DNA of 64,000 nt, taken from NCBI RefSeq assembly GCF_032191775.1, contig NZ_CP132507.1, positions 149,001 to 213,000 on the forward strand, read 5' to 3'. The position numbers and the translations under genes are program-made. The notes beneath the pieces are model-generated. The model saw only the letters and a program-made list of their open reading frames with translations. It ran no database searches and was not told the origin of the DNA. The stretch is from Rhodoferax mekongensis. Lineage in GTDB: Bacteria; Pseudomonadota; Gammaproteobacteria; Burkholderiales; Burkholderiaceae_C. Positions 9,291 through 19,207 of this stretch are shown here, piece by piece (position 1 is the first letter of the stretch; every line of letters begins with the position of its first letter).

Positions 9291-9607
9291 ACTGTTTCTC
9301 CTTGGCGCAAACGGGCAAACTCCCGGCGCTCAAATGCAATGGATGCGTCCATCAGGGCGCGGTAAGCGGCTTCCACCACCTCAGGCTGGCCACCCTGCTC
9401 TGCCGCCATGCGGCGCACGCGGGCGGCGATGAATTCAATGCGTTCCTGGTCGTGAACCTTGCTCGCATCCTGCTTGATGCGGGCAGCTTGTGTCATGTAG
9501 CCGGTGCGTTCCACCAGCAAGGCGGTAATGCGCTCATCCAGCGCGTCGATGTGGCTGCGCACTTCGGCCATGGTCTCGCAATGTTGTGCTTTGTTGGCGG
9601 TGATCAT
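9287..9607 (-). CDS. Chorismate mutase (AroQ-type domain, stand-alone)
   Basis: A small all-helical enzyme (106 aa) converting chorismate to prephenate. The segment [18 protein letters not shown] (about 17-34) is the canonical first helix of AroQ, with further conserved charged residues in the [15 protein letters not shown] region. The start at 9607 overlaps the trpE stop as ATGA, and its stop overlaps trpG. It thus sits between the two anthranilate synthase subunits, placing both chorismate-consuming branches under one transcript. Confidence 0.9.
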   Translation of the reverse strand: MITANKAQHCETMAEVRSHIDALDERITALLVERTGYMTQAARIKQDASKVHDQERIEFIAARVRRMAAEQGGQPEVVEAAYRALMDASIAFERREFARLRQGETV

Positions 9608-11121
9608 TGCAGACCCTCCTCCACCAGCTCGGCGGCACGCAGCAGTGCACGCGCCTTGGCTTCGGTTTCTTTCCACTCCAGTTCAGGCACGCTGTCGGCC
9701 ACCACACCGGCGGCGGCTTGCACATACAAGGTTTCGTTCTTGATGATGCCGGTACGGATGGCAATCGCCACGTCCATATCGCCCGCGTAGCTCAGGTAAC
9801 CGCAAGCGCCGCCGTAAATGCCGCGCTTGGTAGGCTCCAGCTGGTCAATCAGTTCCATGGCGTGCACCTTGGGCGCGCCGGTCAGCGTGCCCGCAGGGAA
9901 CGTGGCTTTGAGCACATCCATGCTGGTCATGCCGGCGTTCAAGGTTCCCTCTACGTTGCTCACGATATGCATCACGTGGCTGTACCGCTCGACGATGAAA
10001 GCGTCCGTCACCTTGACCGAGCCGATTTCGGCAATGCGGCCAATGTCGTTGCGGGCCAGGTCGATCAGCATCACGTGCTCGGCACGCTCTTTGGGGTCGT
10101 TGATCAGCTCGACTTCGGCGGCCTTGTCCAGCTCGGGCGTGGCGCCGCGCGGGCGCGTGCCGGCCAGGGGGCGGATGGTGACTTTGGTGCCGGGCTTGTC
10201 GCCTGCGGTGATTTGTTCTTGCCGCACCAAGATTTCAGGGGAAGCGCCTACCACCTGGAAATCCCCGAAGTTGTAGAAGTACATGTACGGGCTGGGGTTC
10301 AGGGTACGCAGGGCGCGGTACAGGCTGAGCGGCGAGGCGGTGTAGCGCTTTTTGATGCGCTGGCCCACCTGCACCTGCATGAAGTCGCCACCGGCAATCA
10401 GCTCTTTGGCACGTTCCACGGCGGCGATGTAGTCCGCCTTGGCGAAGTCACGCTGGGCTTCAAAGCTTTGCGAAGGCTTGATATCCGGCGCGCTTACGGC
10501 CTGCGCCAGCTTGGCACGCAGCTCGGCCAAGCGCGCTTGGCCTGCGGCATAGGCACCGGGCAAAGCCGGGTCCACGTACACCATTAGGTGCAGCTTGCCG
10601 GACAGGTTATCGATCACCGCCAACTCTTCGCACTGCAAAAGCAGAATATCGGGCGTGCCCAACTCATCGGGCGGGCAACTGTCCTGCAGCTTTTTCTCGA
10701 TGTATCGGACAGCGTCGTACCCGAAGTAGCCCGCCAGGCCACCGCAAAAGCGCGGCATGCCGGGCTGCAAGGCCACCTTGAAACGCCGCTGATATTGGGC
10801 AATGAAGTCCAGCGGGTTGAGTGCCGAGGTTTCCACCACCACACCCTCAGTCACTACCTCTGTGCAGGCCGCCGCACCGAATCCGCTGGCACGCACCAAG
10901 GTGCGCGCAGGCAGGCCGATAAAGCTGTAGCGGCCAAAACGCTCGCCGCCCACCACCGACTCCAGCAGAAAGCTGTTGGCAGCGGGTTCGGCGTCGCCGG
11001 CATTGCGGGCCAGCTTGAGGTACACAGAAAGTGGGGTTTCCAGATCCGCAAAAGCCTGGGTGCTCAGCGGGATGCGGTTGTAGCCTTGCGCTTGCAGGGC
11101 CAGAAATTCAGATTCAGTCAT
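9604..11121 (-). CDS. trpE: Anthranilate synthase component I
   Basis: Converts chorismate and ammonia to anthranilate; 505 aa from MTESEFLALQ. An upstream in-frame extension of 41 residues lacks family similarity. The chorismate-binding C-terminal domain shows RPLAGTRPRGAT (about 338-349), the DLARNDIGR motif and FPAGTLTGAPKVHAMELID. The N-terminal regulatory domain includes the LLES element (about 51-54) associated with tryptophan feedback in this family. It is the first gene of the cluster. Confidence 0.97.
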   Translation of the reverse strand: MTESEFLALQAQGYNRIPLSTQAFADLETPLSVYLKLARNAGDAEPAANSFLLESVVGGERFGRYSFIGLPARTLVRASGFGAAACTEVVTEGVVVETSALNPLDFIAQYQRRFKVALQPGMPRFCGGLAGYFGYDAVRYIEKKLQDSCPPDELGTPDILLLQCEELAVIDNLSGKLHLMVYVDPALPGAYAAGQARLAELRAKLAQAVSAPDIKPSQSFEAQRDFAKADYIAAVERAKELIAGGDFMQVQVGQRIKKRYTASPLSLYRALRTLNPSPYMYFYNFGDFQVVGASPEILVRQEQITAGDKPGTKVTIRPLAGTRPRGATPELDKAAEVELINDPKERAEHVMLIDLARNDIGRIAEIGSVKVTDAFIVERYSHVMHIVSNVEGTLNAGMTSMDVLKATFPAGTLTGAPKVHAMELIDQLEPTKRGIYGGACGYLSYAGDMDVAIAIRTGIIKNETLYVQAAAGVVADSVPELEWKETEAKARALLRAAELVEEGLQ

Positions 11122-11485
11122 CGGGGGGCGACGCCTCTCAAACAATCTATTCACGGGGGCTTGCGGGCAAGGCCACAAACCCGGAAAAAGGTGCGCGCAA
11201 TAGATCGGAGGGGAATCCGTGCCACTTGACCGCGCAAAGCTCACAAACCGTGCGCGTTGGCCGCTAGGAGCGACCGGCAGGTATCAGAGCCCAGGCACAA
11301 CAGACAAGGTACGCCAGGGCCAGGCTCCCCGGTCGCTCAAACCTGTTCTGCTGATGTGGTGGATAAACATGGGCACAGTGTAGCAAACACGCCAGACGCG
11401 GAAATGGCCCGAAAACCACGTTACCCGCAAAAACCCTGATGTGCTTTTGCCCGCGCACCCGCACAATGCGCTTCTCACAAAAAAA
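11122..11485. other. Divergent intergenic region, trpE / chalcone-isomerase-like gene
   Basis: Nearly 400 bases without a convincing gene separate the two divergent start sites. I looked for a trp leader peptide on the minus strand and found no short ORF with consecutive Trp codons, nor an obvious attenuator next to trpE. Promoters for both directions are expected here but none stands out by eye. Confidence 0.5.
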
Positions 11486-11499
11486 AGAACGGTCGTTCT
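11486..11499. promoter_or_regulatory. Short palindrome (TetR-operator-like) before the chalcone-isomerase-like gene
   Basis: AGAACG-GT-CGTTCT is a 14-base near-perfect palindrome lying 15 bases before the ATG at 11514, where a repressor could block transcription or initiation. The sequence style resembles TetR-family operators, but no TetR gene is nearby, so the cognate protein is unknown. Confidence 0.4.
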
Positions 11500-11513
11500 A
11501 TTTAAGGTGCCCC

Positions 11514-12095
11514 ATGACATTGAAACACTCACTCCTCGCCGGTTTGCTCACCCTTTGCACCAGCCTCTCCGTCATGGCGGCGCCCGATATCAATGGCGTC
11601 AAAATAGAAGACAACATCACGCTGGCAGGCAGCAAGTTGCAACTCAACGGAGCTGGCATCCGTTACAAAGCCATTTTCAAAGTCTATGTCGCAGAACTGC
11701 ACACCACCCAAAAAGTCAGTTCCCTCGATGAGTTGATTGCAGCCCCCGGCCCCAAACGCCTGAGCATGACCTTTTTGCGCGAGATCGAGGCCGGCCCCTT
11801 CGGTAAATTGCTCACACGTGGCGTCGAAGACAACGTGCCCAAGAATGAAATGTCCAAGCTCGTACCCGGCCTGATCCGCATGGGCGACATCTTTACCGTC
11901 AACAAGGCGCTCTTGCCCGGCGACGTCATCCACCTCGACTGGATTCCCGGCACCGGCATGGTGGTGACGGCCAAAGGCAAAGTTCAGGGTGAACCCTTTA
12001 AGGAACCCGAGTTTTTCAAAGCCATCATGTCCATCTGGTTCGGCCCATCACCTGCAGACTTCAAACTGAAAGAAGCTTTGCTGGGTCAGAAGTAA
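11514..12095 (+). CDS. Chalcone-isomerase-like secreted protein
   Basis: A 193-aa protein with a clear signal peptide (cleavage after SLSVMAA, about residue 22) and a body starting INGVKIEDNITLAG. The segments GIRYKAIFKVYVAELHTTQ and MTFLREIEAGPFGKLL are typical of the bacterial chalcone-isomerase-like family. These are periplasmic proteins of uncertain role; they need not have flavonoid isomerase activity. The start was chosen to give the signal peptide. A strong terminator follows. Confidence 0.85.
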   Translation: MTLKHSLLAGLLTLCTSLSVMAAPDINGVKIEDNITLAGSKLQLNGAGIRYKAIFKVYVAELHTTQKVSSLDELIAAPGPKRLSMTFLREIEAGPFGKLLTRGVEDNVPKNEMSKLVPGLIRMGDIFTVNKALLPGDVIHLDWIPGTGMVVTAKGKVQGEPFKEPEFFKAIMSIWFGPSPADFKLKEALLGQK

Positions 12096-12117
12096 CCCGA
12101 TTTACTCCAAGCCTCAC

Positions 12118-12148
12118 AGGCCGGCATGGCAACATGCCGGCCTTTTTT
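12118..12148 (+). terminator. Rho-independent terminator
   Basis: An 11-bp perfect stem (AGGCCGGCATG / CATGCCGGCCT) with a GCAA tetraloop is followed by a run of six T, starting 23 bases after the chalcone-isomerase-like gene. Confidence 0.92.
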
Positions 12149-12247
12149 GCGCTCTACCGGTGGCCTCATAGAGACAAATGATGACAAAAGCCGGGCTTCC
12201 CTGTAGATTGCGCAGCACAAGTTGAAAATTCATGAAAACAAGGGAGC

Positions 12248-12640
12248 ATGAATGGAACTGAGTGTGGAACGAGCAATCGGCTTTGTCTTTGGCCCGTCGA
12301 CGCTGCTTTTGGGATGACGGAAGACATCCTCAAGCGCTCAGGTGGGGCCGGAGTTGCGACTGCGGTTGATTCAGCGACGAAAAGCACGCACATGCCCCAT
12401 TTATCTTCCGGCGATATCGCCGATATTCCCTTTGTGATCGACGGCATTGCCCCCCCCATCACTCCCGTCGTAGAGCGTTCGATGGCGGAAGTTGCCCATC
12501 GAAACGAACCACACACCATGGCAGTCCATAAAAATGGTGCAACAGCCGGACTGCAACAACGGGCCAAGGGCTTGCCGGAAATGGGCTCCGTCTTCGAAAC
12601 CGGCGAAGACCTGATGCGATCGATGGCTTTCGTCACTTAA
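12248..12640 (+). CDS. Hypothetical protein upstream of the chemoreceptor
   Basis: A possible 130-aa product preceded by a good purine-rich site (AAGGGAGC) 5 bases before the ATG. I do not recognise it: no signal peptide, no membrane segment, and a mixed hydrophilic composition. An internal ATG at 12314 would give a 108-aa form ([11 protein letters not shown]...). The reverse strand also stays open here, so coding is uncertain. It ends 23 bases before the chemoreceptor gene and could be co-transcribed with it. Confidence 0.35.
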   Translation: MNGTECGTSNRLCLWPVDAAFGMTEDILKRSGGAGVATAVDSATKSTHMPHLSSGDIADIPFVIDGIAPPITPVVERSMAEVAHRNEPHTMAVHKNGATAGLQQRAKGLPEMGSVFETGEDLMRSMAFVT

Positions 12641-12663
12641 TTTTTGTATCAGCAGGGACATCC

Positions 12664-14511
12664 ATGAAGCTCAAACACCAAATCATTGCGCTGGGATTGG
12701 TTGGCATTTTGGCGTCGGGACTGGTCGGTGGGATCGGTCTATTGCAGACTGACAGACTGTCCGGCGCCATCGATGCGTCAGAGGCCATGTCCAGCGCGCT
12801 CCAGAACAGCCAGGAGGCCGACATGATGCACGACGCAATACGCGGCGATGTACTGTTGCTGGTGCAGGGTGCGACCACCCAGAACGCCAATCAAATTGCC
12901 GAGGCCAGTAAGGACTTGGAAGAACATGCCAAGACTTTCAACGACGCCATCGCACAATTGGAAGAAAAGCCGCTGCCCCCAGACGTCAAAGCCATGCTGC
13001 AAACAACCAAGCCGATGGTGCAGGAATACATTGCTGCGGCCCGAAAAGCGCAAGAACTAGCGGCCAAGGATTTAGCCGCTGCGGGCACCGCTATCGATGG
13101 ATTTCAGGTGGCCTTCGGCAAGCTTGAAGACCAGATGGCCCACCAAGCAGACGGAATCGAAAAAGGCGTAGCGGCAGCCCGGACAGAATCGCACGCCAAG
13201 GTCATCAGTTCCAGAACACAGGTGCTGATCGCCTGGGTTCTTTCAACGCTGTTGCTTGTAGGCGGTGCAGTATTCCTGGCTCGCGAGCTCTCACAGCCGA
13301 TTGCCCATGCCGCTTCGATTGCAAATGCGCTTTCTGAAGGCCATCTGCATACCGAGATTCACCCCGCGGGCAGCGATGAAACCATTCAATTGCTGAGGTC
13401 CATGGAAGTCATGCAGCGCAGCTTCAGCAACACAGTGCGCGCCGTGAAAAGCAGCGCTGACGCAGTCGCCACCGCCAGCGCCGAAATCGCCCAAGGCAAC
13501 AACGACCTCTCCGCCCGCACCGAACAACAAGCCAGCGCTCTGGAAGAAACCGCAGCGTCCATGGAAGAACTCGGCTCCACCGTCAAACAAAACGCCGACT
13601 CCGCCCGCCAGGCCAATCAACTGGCCATGAATGCCTCTACCGTGGCTATTCAAGGCGGAGAAGTCGTTGGTCAAGTCGTGGAGACCATGAAAGGCATCAA
13701 TGAATCCAGCCGCAGAATTGCAGACATCATCAGCGTCATTGACGGCATTGCCTTCCAGACCAACATCCTGGCCCTGAACGCCGCTGTTGAGGCCGCCCGG
13801 GCCGGAGAACAAGGCCGTGGCTTTGCCGTCGTAGCCTCTGAAGTCCGATCGCTGGCAGGACGCAGTGCCGAAGCCGCCAAAGAAATCAAGAGCCTGATCA
13901 ACGCCAGCGTAGAGCGGGTAGAGCAGGGAAGTAGCCTGGTAGACAAAGCCGGTGAAACCATGACCGAAGTGGTCAGCAGCATCCGCCGGGTGACCGACAT
14001 CATGGGAGAAATCAGCGCCGCCAGCTCAGAACAGAGTGCAGGTGTTTCCCAAGTGGGAGAAGCAGTCACCCAGATGGACCAGGCCACGCAACAAAACGCT
14101 GCCTTGGTGGAAGAGATGGCAGCGGCTGCCAGCAGCCTGAAGAGTCAGGCCCATGATCTGGTGCAGGTGGTGGCGGTGTTCAAGCTGGGCAACGAGAACC
14201 ACGGCGGCTATTCAGGTACAAGCGTCACAAGTGGCAACAGTTCGACCGGCGGAGGCAGTCACGCGTTGGCAAGCCCCTTGCCCAAAGCAGCCGTGCGCTC
14301 CAACCCACCCCAGAAGTTGAACTTTGCGGGGCCCGAGCGCAGGGCAGCAGCTGCAGCAAATTCCGCCAAAACTGCCCCCAAGCCAGCCGCCAAACCGGCA
14401 GCCTCACCGGCAAAAGCTCCGCCGGTGCTGACAGCTCAGGCCATCTCACCCCCCAAGACCAGCAGCCGCGTGACGCCTGCGGGCGGGGATGATGATTGGG
14501 AGACTTTTTAA
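12664..14511 (+). CDS. Methyl-accepting chemotaxis protein
   Basis: A 615-aa transmembrane chemoreceptor. It has a signal-anchor helix (about 7-27), a helical periplasmic sensor of about 155 residues (four-helix-bundle type), a second membrane helix (about 183-205) and a HAMP domain. The cytoplasmic signalling hairpin is recognisable from [20 protein letters not shown] (about 362-381). After the signalling domain comes a long Ala/Pro/Lys-rich tether of about 100 residues ending in DWETF, the NWETF-type pentapeptide that docks CheR/CheB in enterobacterial Tsr and Tar. The ligand cannot be told from sequence. Confidence 0.95.
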   Translation: MKLKHQIIALGLVGILASGLVGGIGLLQTDRLSGAIDASEAMSSALQNSQEADMMHDAIRGDVLLLVQGATTQNANQIAEASKDLEEHAKTFNDAIAQLEEKPLPPDVKAMLQTTKPMVQEYIAAARKAQELAAKDLAAAGTAIDGFQVAFGKLEDQMAHQADGIEKGVAAARTESHAKVISSRTQVLIAWVLSTLLLVGGAVFLARELSQPIAHAASIANALSEGHLHTEIHPAGSDETIQLLRSMEVMQRSFSNTVRAVKSSADAVATASAEIAQGNNDLSARTEQQASALEETAASMEELGSTVKQNADSARQANQLAMNASTVAIQGGEVVGQVVETMKGINESSRRIADIISVIDGIAFQTNILALNAAVEAARAGEQGRGFAVVASEVRSLAGRSAEAAKEIKSLINASVERVEQGSSLVDKAGETMTEVVSSIRRVTDIMGEISAASSEQSAGVSQVGEAVTQMDQATQQNAALVEEMAAAASSLKSQAHDLVQVVAVFKLGNENHGGYSGTSVTSGNSSTGGGSHALASPLPKAAVRSNPPQKLNFAGPERRAAAAANSAKTAPKPAAKPAASPAKAPPVLTAQAISPPKTSSRVTPAGGDDDWETF

Positions 14512-15212
14512 GCCCAGCGGAAGTCCGCGAGGCTGTCGACCACAGCGTCAGCATCCACGGCGTGGACAGGCTGGCCATGGTTGTAACCGTAGCTCACCAG
14601 CAGCACCGGGCAGCCGGCAGCGCGGGCGGCTTGGGCGTCATTGCTGGAGTCACCCACCATCAGGGTGCGCGCAGGGACTACGTCCATCTGTTCACAAGCG
14701 AACAGCAAAGGCATGGGGTCGGGTTTTTTGCGTTCTACGGCATCGCCACCGACCACAAGACTGAAATAGCCTGCGAGGCCTTTGTCGGCCAGCAAGGTTT
14801 TGGCAAACGCGGTGGGCTTGTTGGTGACACACACCATCTTCAAGCCCTGCTGCTTCCAGGCATCCAAACCTCGCACCACGCCAGGGTACACCTTGGAATA
14901 AAGGCCATTCACTTCCACATAGTGGCGCTGATAGGCCGCCCATGCCGATTCGTAAAGCGCTACACTTTCCATAGCAGCCTGCGCACTATCGATGTGCGCC
15001 AGCAGGCTTTTTATCAAGTGCTCAGAGCCCTTGCCGACCATTTTCTCCACCAAGTCTTGATGGACGGTGAATGTATGGAAGGGCTCCGGCAAATCGGCCA
15101 GCATGCGCTGCAAAGCCTGCACAAAATCACCCAAGGTGTCGACCATGGTGCCGTCCAGATCGACGATGACGGCGTCCAGCGCAGTGCGGGGCCAGCATGA
15201 CATTTCGCTCAC
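14508..15212 (-). CDS. gph: Phosphoglycolate phosphatase (HAD family)
   Basis: A 234-aa HAD hydrolase that clears 2-phosphoglycolate. Motif [13 protein letters not shown] (about 15-26), motif [10 protein letters not shown] and motif [13 protein letters not shown]...[11 protein letters not shown] are all present. The helical cap contains [17 protein letters not shown], encoded by an antisense copy of the 48-bp repeat. The start may be the GTG at 15212, overlapping the upstream GGDEF-EAL stop, or the ATG at 15203. Its 3' end overlaps the chemoreceptor's by four bases, convergently. In relatives gph usually follows rpe directly; here the GGDEF-EAL gene is between them. Confidence 0.93.
   Translation of the reverse strand: MSEMSCWPRTALDAVIVDLDGTMVDTLGDFVQALQRMLADLPEPFHTFTVHQDLVEKMVGKGSEHLIKSLLAHIDSAQAAMESVALYESAWAAYQRHYVEVNGLYSKVYPGVVRGLDAWKQQGLKMVCVTNKPTAFAKTLLADKGLAGYFSLVVGGDAVERKKPDPMPLLFACEQMDVVPARTLMVGDSSNDAQAARAAGCPVLLVSYGYNHGQPVHAVDADAVVDSLADFRWA
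14959..15007 (+). repeat. Dispersed 48-bp repeat inside gph
   Basis: Plus-strand orientation, antisense to gph: GCTACACTTTCCATAGC, then AGCCTGCGCA, then TGTGCGCCAGCAGGC. It stays in frame and encodes part of the variable cap domain. Confidence 0.7.
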
Positions 15213-18019
15213 GCAATTTTCTCCAGGGGTTGTCGGGCTTGTATCCAGGCCACCAGCGCTTCGACGTCCATGGGGCGCCCGAACCAGTAACCCTGGCCCT
15301 TTTGGCAGCCCATCGCGGCCATCTCGGTAGCCTGTTCCGCGGTTTCAATGCCTTCTGCCACCGTACCCAACTTCAAGGTCGCGGCCACCCGCAAGGTGGC
15401 TTCAATCAATACACGGTGGTAGTCACTCTTGTCGAGCAGGTTGACGAATGAACGGTCGATCTTGATGGAACTTACCGGCAACTCATGCAGGCAGGCGAGC
15501 GACGAGTAGCCGGTTCCAAAGTCATCCAGTGACAGTGCTACTCCCATGGCTCGTAGTTCCTGCAAGGTGGTCTGCACCAGCGCATCCTGGGCGGCCAAGC
15601 TCTCGGTCACTTCCAATACCAACTGCTGGGGCTCCATATCTGCGCTGCGAAGAGCGTCACGCACCATGTCTACCAGGCCGGGCTCCCTCAACTGTGCGCG
15701 GGAAAGGTTCACAGACATGCTGGGCGGCGCGGCAGACCCCAGGTCGCGCTGCAATTGCGCAAACGTCTGGCAGGCTGTTTCCAACACAAACTTCCCGAGT
15801 GCGGCAATCACACCGCACGCCTCCGCCAAGGGAATGAAGTCCACCGGCGAAACCGCGCCGCGCACCGGGTGCTGCCAGCGCACCAAGGCCTCCACACCGG
15901 CTAACTGATGCCCCGGCAAATGAACCAACGGTTGATAGACCACCCGCATTTCGCGGTTGTCCAGCGCCTGACGCAAGTCGTTCTCCAAAGAAACAGAGTC
16001 ACTCACCTGCGAACGCATCAGCGGATCGAACACTACATAGCGTGCACGGCCGCTTCGCTTGGCCTCATACATGGCGATGTCTGCGTCCCGCAGCACGCTG
16101 TCCGCGTCATCTTCGGTGTGGGTGCTGGTCACGATGCCGATGCTCACGGTGGATGTCACCCGGTGTCCGTCCAACACATACGGCGCAGCCAGCACATCGA
16201 GGAGGCGGCCGGCGACGTGAATGGCGTCCAGATCACCACGGATATCGTCAAGCAGGACCACGAACTCATCCCCCCCGATGCGGGCGGCTACCTTGTCAAA
16301 GTCCCCACTGTGGGCAAAACTATCTCCGGGCCTCAGGCTGTCCTCCAGGCGGCGGGCAATCTGGCGCAGCAAAGCATCGCCTACGGTGTGACCCAGGGTG
16401 TCGTTGACCTGCTTGAAACGGTCAAAGTCCATGAACAGCACCGCAAAGTGATAGCCGGGCTCCAAGTGGCGACGCGCCAATGCTGCACGGATCAACTCCA
16501 CCATGACCGTGCGATTGGGCAGCGCAGTCAAGTCGTCAGTGCGTGCTGCGGTACGAAGCTGCTGCTCCAGCGCCTTTTGGGCATTCACATCCATGGCCAC
16601 GCCGGCCAAGCGCAACACGCGCCCCTGCACAGACCGGTCTGCTGCACGACCTGCGAACAGGACCCACACCCAACGCCCGGAATGGTGGCGCAGACGCACC
16701 GAGAGGCGGTGCTCATTGGACTCATCCCGCAAATGCTGGCGCAGGGAATGCTTCCAAGCCTGCACATCATCGGGGTGGATCAAACTCAACCAGGTCGCGG
16801 AACGAGGCATCAAGGCACCGTCCGGATATCCTAGGATCTGCTGCATGCGCGCATTCCATCCCACGCTGTCATCGACCAAATCCCAGTGCCAAATGCCCAA
16901 GCCGGCGCCGGACACCGCCAAGGACAGGATCTCTTGCTGTGTACGCACTGCCGTGAGGTCGGTCGCGACCAGAACCCAACCGGACATGGTGCCATCTTCA
17001 TCGCGGATAGGTTGCATGTCCACCAGCACCCATCCCAATTCGGCACTCTTGGTGATCACGCGCACTTCGCGTTTGATGCCTCGCCCTTGCGCCAGCGCTT
17101 CAGTGAACTCGGTGAAATGGGTCGGGTCGGCGCTGCGCGCCTTCAGCAAGGTGCCGATGCGACGCCCCCGAGACTGGTCCGGGGAATAGCCGGTCAGGTT
17201 GCTGAATGCCTCGTTGATCCAGACCACCCGGTGCACGCTGTCAGTGATGGCAATCGCATTGGAGCTCAGCTCGGCCACCATCGCCAGCCGTTTCAAACGT
17301 TCCGCCTGGCTGGACATGGCTTCGTACTGGCGCCGCACCCCGCGCGCTGTGGGCTCCACCACCCCCACCGCAAGCAATACGCCCAAGGCGGCAATTCCCC
17401 CCACGATGGTCCAGATCGTGGAGATCAATCTTCTGCTCCGCTGCTCTACGTCCTGTTGCACCATTCGGCTCAAGTCGTACACAGAAGTCGAAACGCGTTG
17501 AACAACACGCTCCATCTCCACCAGCAAGGCGCCCTGAGCTCCGGACTGATCTGCCGAGGCCGCTCCCCACCTCTCCAGCAAAGGCCACAGTACTTCTCGG
17601 TCGGCGCGCCAGGCTGCCAGCGCAGAGAGCACCGCATCGGACGCCATCGGTTCCAGCGCCGCCTGGCGATTCAACAGCTCGTCGAAGCTCTGCGCCTCTT
17701 TGCGCAAAAGCAGCGCCGCCGAGCCGACAGCCTCTCTGCGCGCTGGCGCGTCCAACCGGCCATGCAGGGCTTCAATCAACAGTCCCAGCCGCTGAGTGGT
17801 TGTCACCTGCTCTGCCACCGACTGCATGACCTCTATGTCGAGTTGCCGGGTTTCTTGCCAGTGCTGGGCCAGTATGCCCCTCAGAGACCCCAGGACCAAC
17901 AGGAGCAGCAACACACCATACATCGCCACCCGGACCCGAACATGGGAGTTACGCCCGCCCAACCAGGGACTGCCGAACTGGTCCTTCAGCTGCAAGGTCT
18001 TGGTTGGGGGCTGGTCCAA
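15209..18019 (-). CDS. Membrane sensor with PAS-PAS-GGDEF-EAL (c-di-GMP synthesis/hydrolysis)
   Basis: A 936-aa signalling protein. Two membrane helices (about 31-52 and 199-222) bracket a helical periplasmic sensor. Then come two PAS domains (about 241-357 and 360-480), a GGDEF domain with an intact IGGDEFVVLL site (582-586), and an EAL domain. In the EAL domain EALVRW (710-715), VNLSRAQL, LEVTES, LDDFGTGYSSL and AEGIET are all preserved. Both catalytic halves therefore look competent, and the balance is probably set by the sensory region. It lies between rpe and gph, overlapping gph by a few bases. Confidence 0.95.
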   Translation of the reverse strand: MDQPPTKTLQLKDQFGSPWLGGRNSHVRVRVAMYGVLLLLLVLGSLRGILAQHWQETRQLDIEVMQSVAEQVTTTQRLGLLIEALHGRLDAPARREAVGSAALLLRKEAQSFDELLNRQAALEPMASDAVLSALAAWRADREVLWPLLERWGAASADQSGAQGALLVEMERVVQRVSTSVYDLSRMVQQDVEQRSRRLISTIWTIVGGIAALGVLLAVGVVEPTARGVRRQYEAMSSQAERLKRLAMVAELSSNAIAITDSVHRVVWINEAFSNLTGYSPDQSRGRRIGTLLKARSADPTHFTEFTEALAQGRGIKREVRVITKSAELGWVLVDMQPIRDEDGTMSGWVLVATDLTAVRTQQEILSLAVSGAGLGIWHWDLVDDSVGWNARMQQILGYPDGALMPRSATWLSLIHPDDVQAWKHSLRQHLRDESNEHRLSVRLRHHSGRWVWVLFAGRAADRSVQGRVLRLAGVAMDVNAQKALEQQLRTAARTDDLTALPNRTVMVELIRAALARRHLEPGYHFAVLFMDFDRFKQVNDTLGHTVGDALLRQIARRLEDSLRPGDSFAHSGDFDKVAARIGGDEFVVLLDDIRGDLDAIHVAGRLLDVLAAPYVLDGHRVTSTVSIGIVTSTHTEDDADSVLRDADIAMYEAKRSGRARYVVFDPLMRSQVSDSVSLENDLRQALDNREMRVVYQPLVHLPGHQLAGVEALVRWQHPVRGAVSPVDFIPLAEACGVIAALGKFVLETACQTFAQLQRDLGSAAPPSMSVNLSRAQLREPGLVDMVRDALRSADMEPQQLVLEVTESLAAQDALVQTTLQELRAMGVALSLDDFGTGYSSLACLHELPVSSIKIDRSFVNLLDKSDYHRVLIEATLRVAATLKLGTVAEGIETAEQATEMAAMGCQKGQGYWFGRPMDVEALVAWIQARQPLEKIA

Positions 18020-18051
18020 ATAGTGCTCCGTGTCAAGGTGCCAGGCTGTGT

Positions 18052-18729
18052 TCAGCCCGCCAGCGCAACGCGCATGGCGTCCACCACCGACTTGTAGTCC
18101 GGTTTGCCGAAAATGGCGCTGCCCGCCACGAAGGTGTCTGCGCCCGCATCGGCCACGCGTCGGATATTGTCGGTTTTGATGCCGCCGTCCACTTCAAGGC
18201 GAATGTCTTTGCCGCTAGCCTCAATGCGCTTGCGGGCTGCCTCGACCTTGCGCAGGGCCGAGTCAATAAAGCTCTGGCCGCCGAAGCCAGGGTTGACGCT
18301 CATGATGAGGATAAGGTCAATATCGTCGATCACCCAGTCCAGCACATCCAGGGGCTCGGCGGGGTTGAACACCAGACCGGCCTTCACGCCCTTGGACTTG
18401 ATGGCCTGCACACTGCGGTGCACATGGCCGGAGGCATCGGGGTGAAAGCTGATGTAGTCCGCACCTGCTTCGGCAAAGCTGGCCGCCAGCGCGTCTACCG
18501 GAGAAATCATCAAGTGCACATCAATCGGCACGGCGCCCCCCTCGGCGGTCTTGGCATGGGGCTTCAAGGCGCTGCAAATCATGGGACCGAAAGTCAGGTT
18601 GGGCACATAGTGGTTGTCCATCACATCAAAGTGAATCCAATCCGCGCCGGCGGCGATCACGTTTTTGACTTCTTCACCCAGTCGGGCAAAGTCGGCAGAG
18701 AGGATGGAGGGGGCAATACGGTAGGTCAT
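18052..18729 (-). CDS. rpe: Ribulose-phosphate 3-epimerase
   Basis: Interconverts ribulose-5-phosphate and xylulose-5-phosphate in the pentose phosphate/Calvin pathways. The product is 225 aa from [20 protein letters not shown], the standard N-terminus; a longer upstream reading frame is non-conserved. Metal-binding and catalytic segments [17 protein letters not shown] (about 35-51) and [11 protein letters not shown] (about 143-153) are intact, as is the EVDGGI phosphate-side motif. It is divergent from apaG across 77 bases. Confidence 0.97.
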   Translation of the reverse strand: MTYRIAPSILSADFARLGEEVKNVIAAGADWIHFDVMDNHYVPNLTFGPMICSALKPHAKTAEGGAVPIDVHLMISPVDALAASFAEAGADYISFHPDASGHVHRSVQAIKSKGVKAGLVFNPAEPLDVLDWVIDDIDLILIMSVNPGFGGQSFIDSALRKVEAARKRIEASGKDIRLEVDGGIKTDNIRRVADAGADTFVAGSAIFGKPDYKSVVDAMRVALAG

Positions 18730-18806
18730 GACAACGACGTCCAGGGAGGGGTTTCGGGTTTTTGGGGGTATTTCGAAATGCACATTTTCGCAGGTAGCAT
18801 TGCCGG

Positions 18807-19199
18807 ATGGCCAAATACGCATTCCTGGTGGAAGTCAAACCCCAATATCTGGCGGAGCAATCCGCCCCGCATGAGGACCTGTATGTCTTCGCGTACACCA
18901 TCACCATCACCAATATCGGCGAAGTGACGGCGCAATTGATCTCCCGCACCTGGAATGTGAATGACGCCACCGGCCACACCGAACGCGTCAAAGGCTTGGG
19001 CGTGGTGGGCCAGCAACCCCTGCTCAAGCCCGGCCAGTCTTTTGAATACACCAGTGGAACCCGCTTGCGCACCCCCACAGGCACCATGCACGGCAGCTTT
19101 TTTTGCGTAGCCGAGGACGGCGAAAAATTCGATACCGACATTCCCATGTTCGTTCTGGACGCCCTGAGTGATGCGGATGGCCCGCGCACGCTGCATTGA
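18807..19199 (+). CDS. apaG: ApaG protein
   Basis: A 130-aa single-domain protein with a fibronectin-III-like fold. The family signature [19 protein letters not shown] (about 26-44) and [10 protein letters not shown] are clear. ApaG is linked to Co/Mg homeostasis and is found beside ksgA/apaH in enterobacteria; its molecular role is unsettled. Here it is divergent from rpe and ends at the start of a large membrane protein gene. Confidence 0.93.
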   Translation: MAKYAFLVEVKPQYLAEQSAPHEDLYVFAYTITITNIGEVTAQLISRTWNVNDATGHTERVKGLGVVGQQPLLKPGQSFEYTSGTRLRTPTGTMHGSFFCVAEDGEKFDTDIPMFVLDALSDADGPRTLH

Positions 19200-19207
19200 A
19201 GCCCCGC

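Noticed and set aside
11122..11464. Tryptophan attenuator/leader peptide upstream of trpE
   Set aside because: No short minus-strand ORF with consecutive Trp codons and no paired terminator hairpin next to trpE.
12166..12636. 156-codon minus-strand frame before the chemoreceptor
   Set aside because: Ser/Pro/Ala-rich with no ribosome-binding site; the plus-strand frame in the same region has a better start context.
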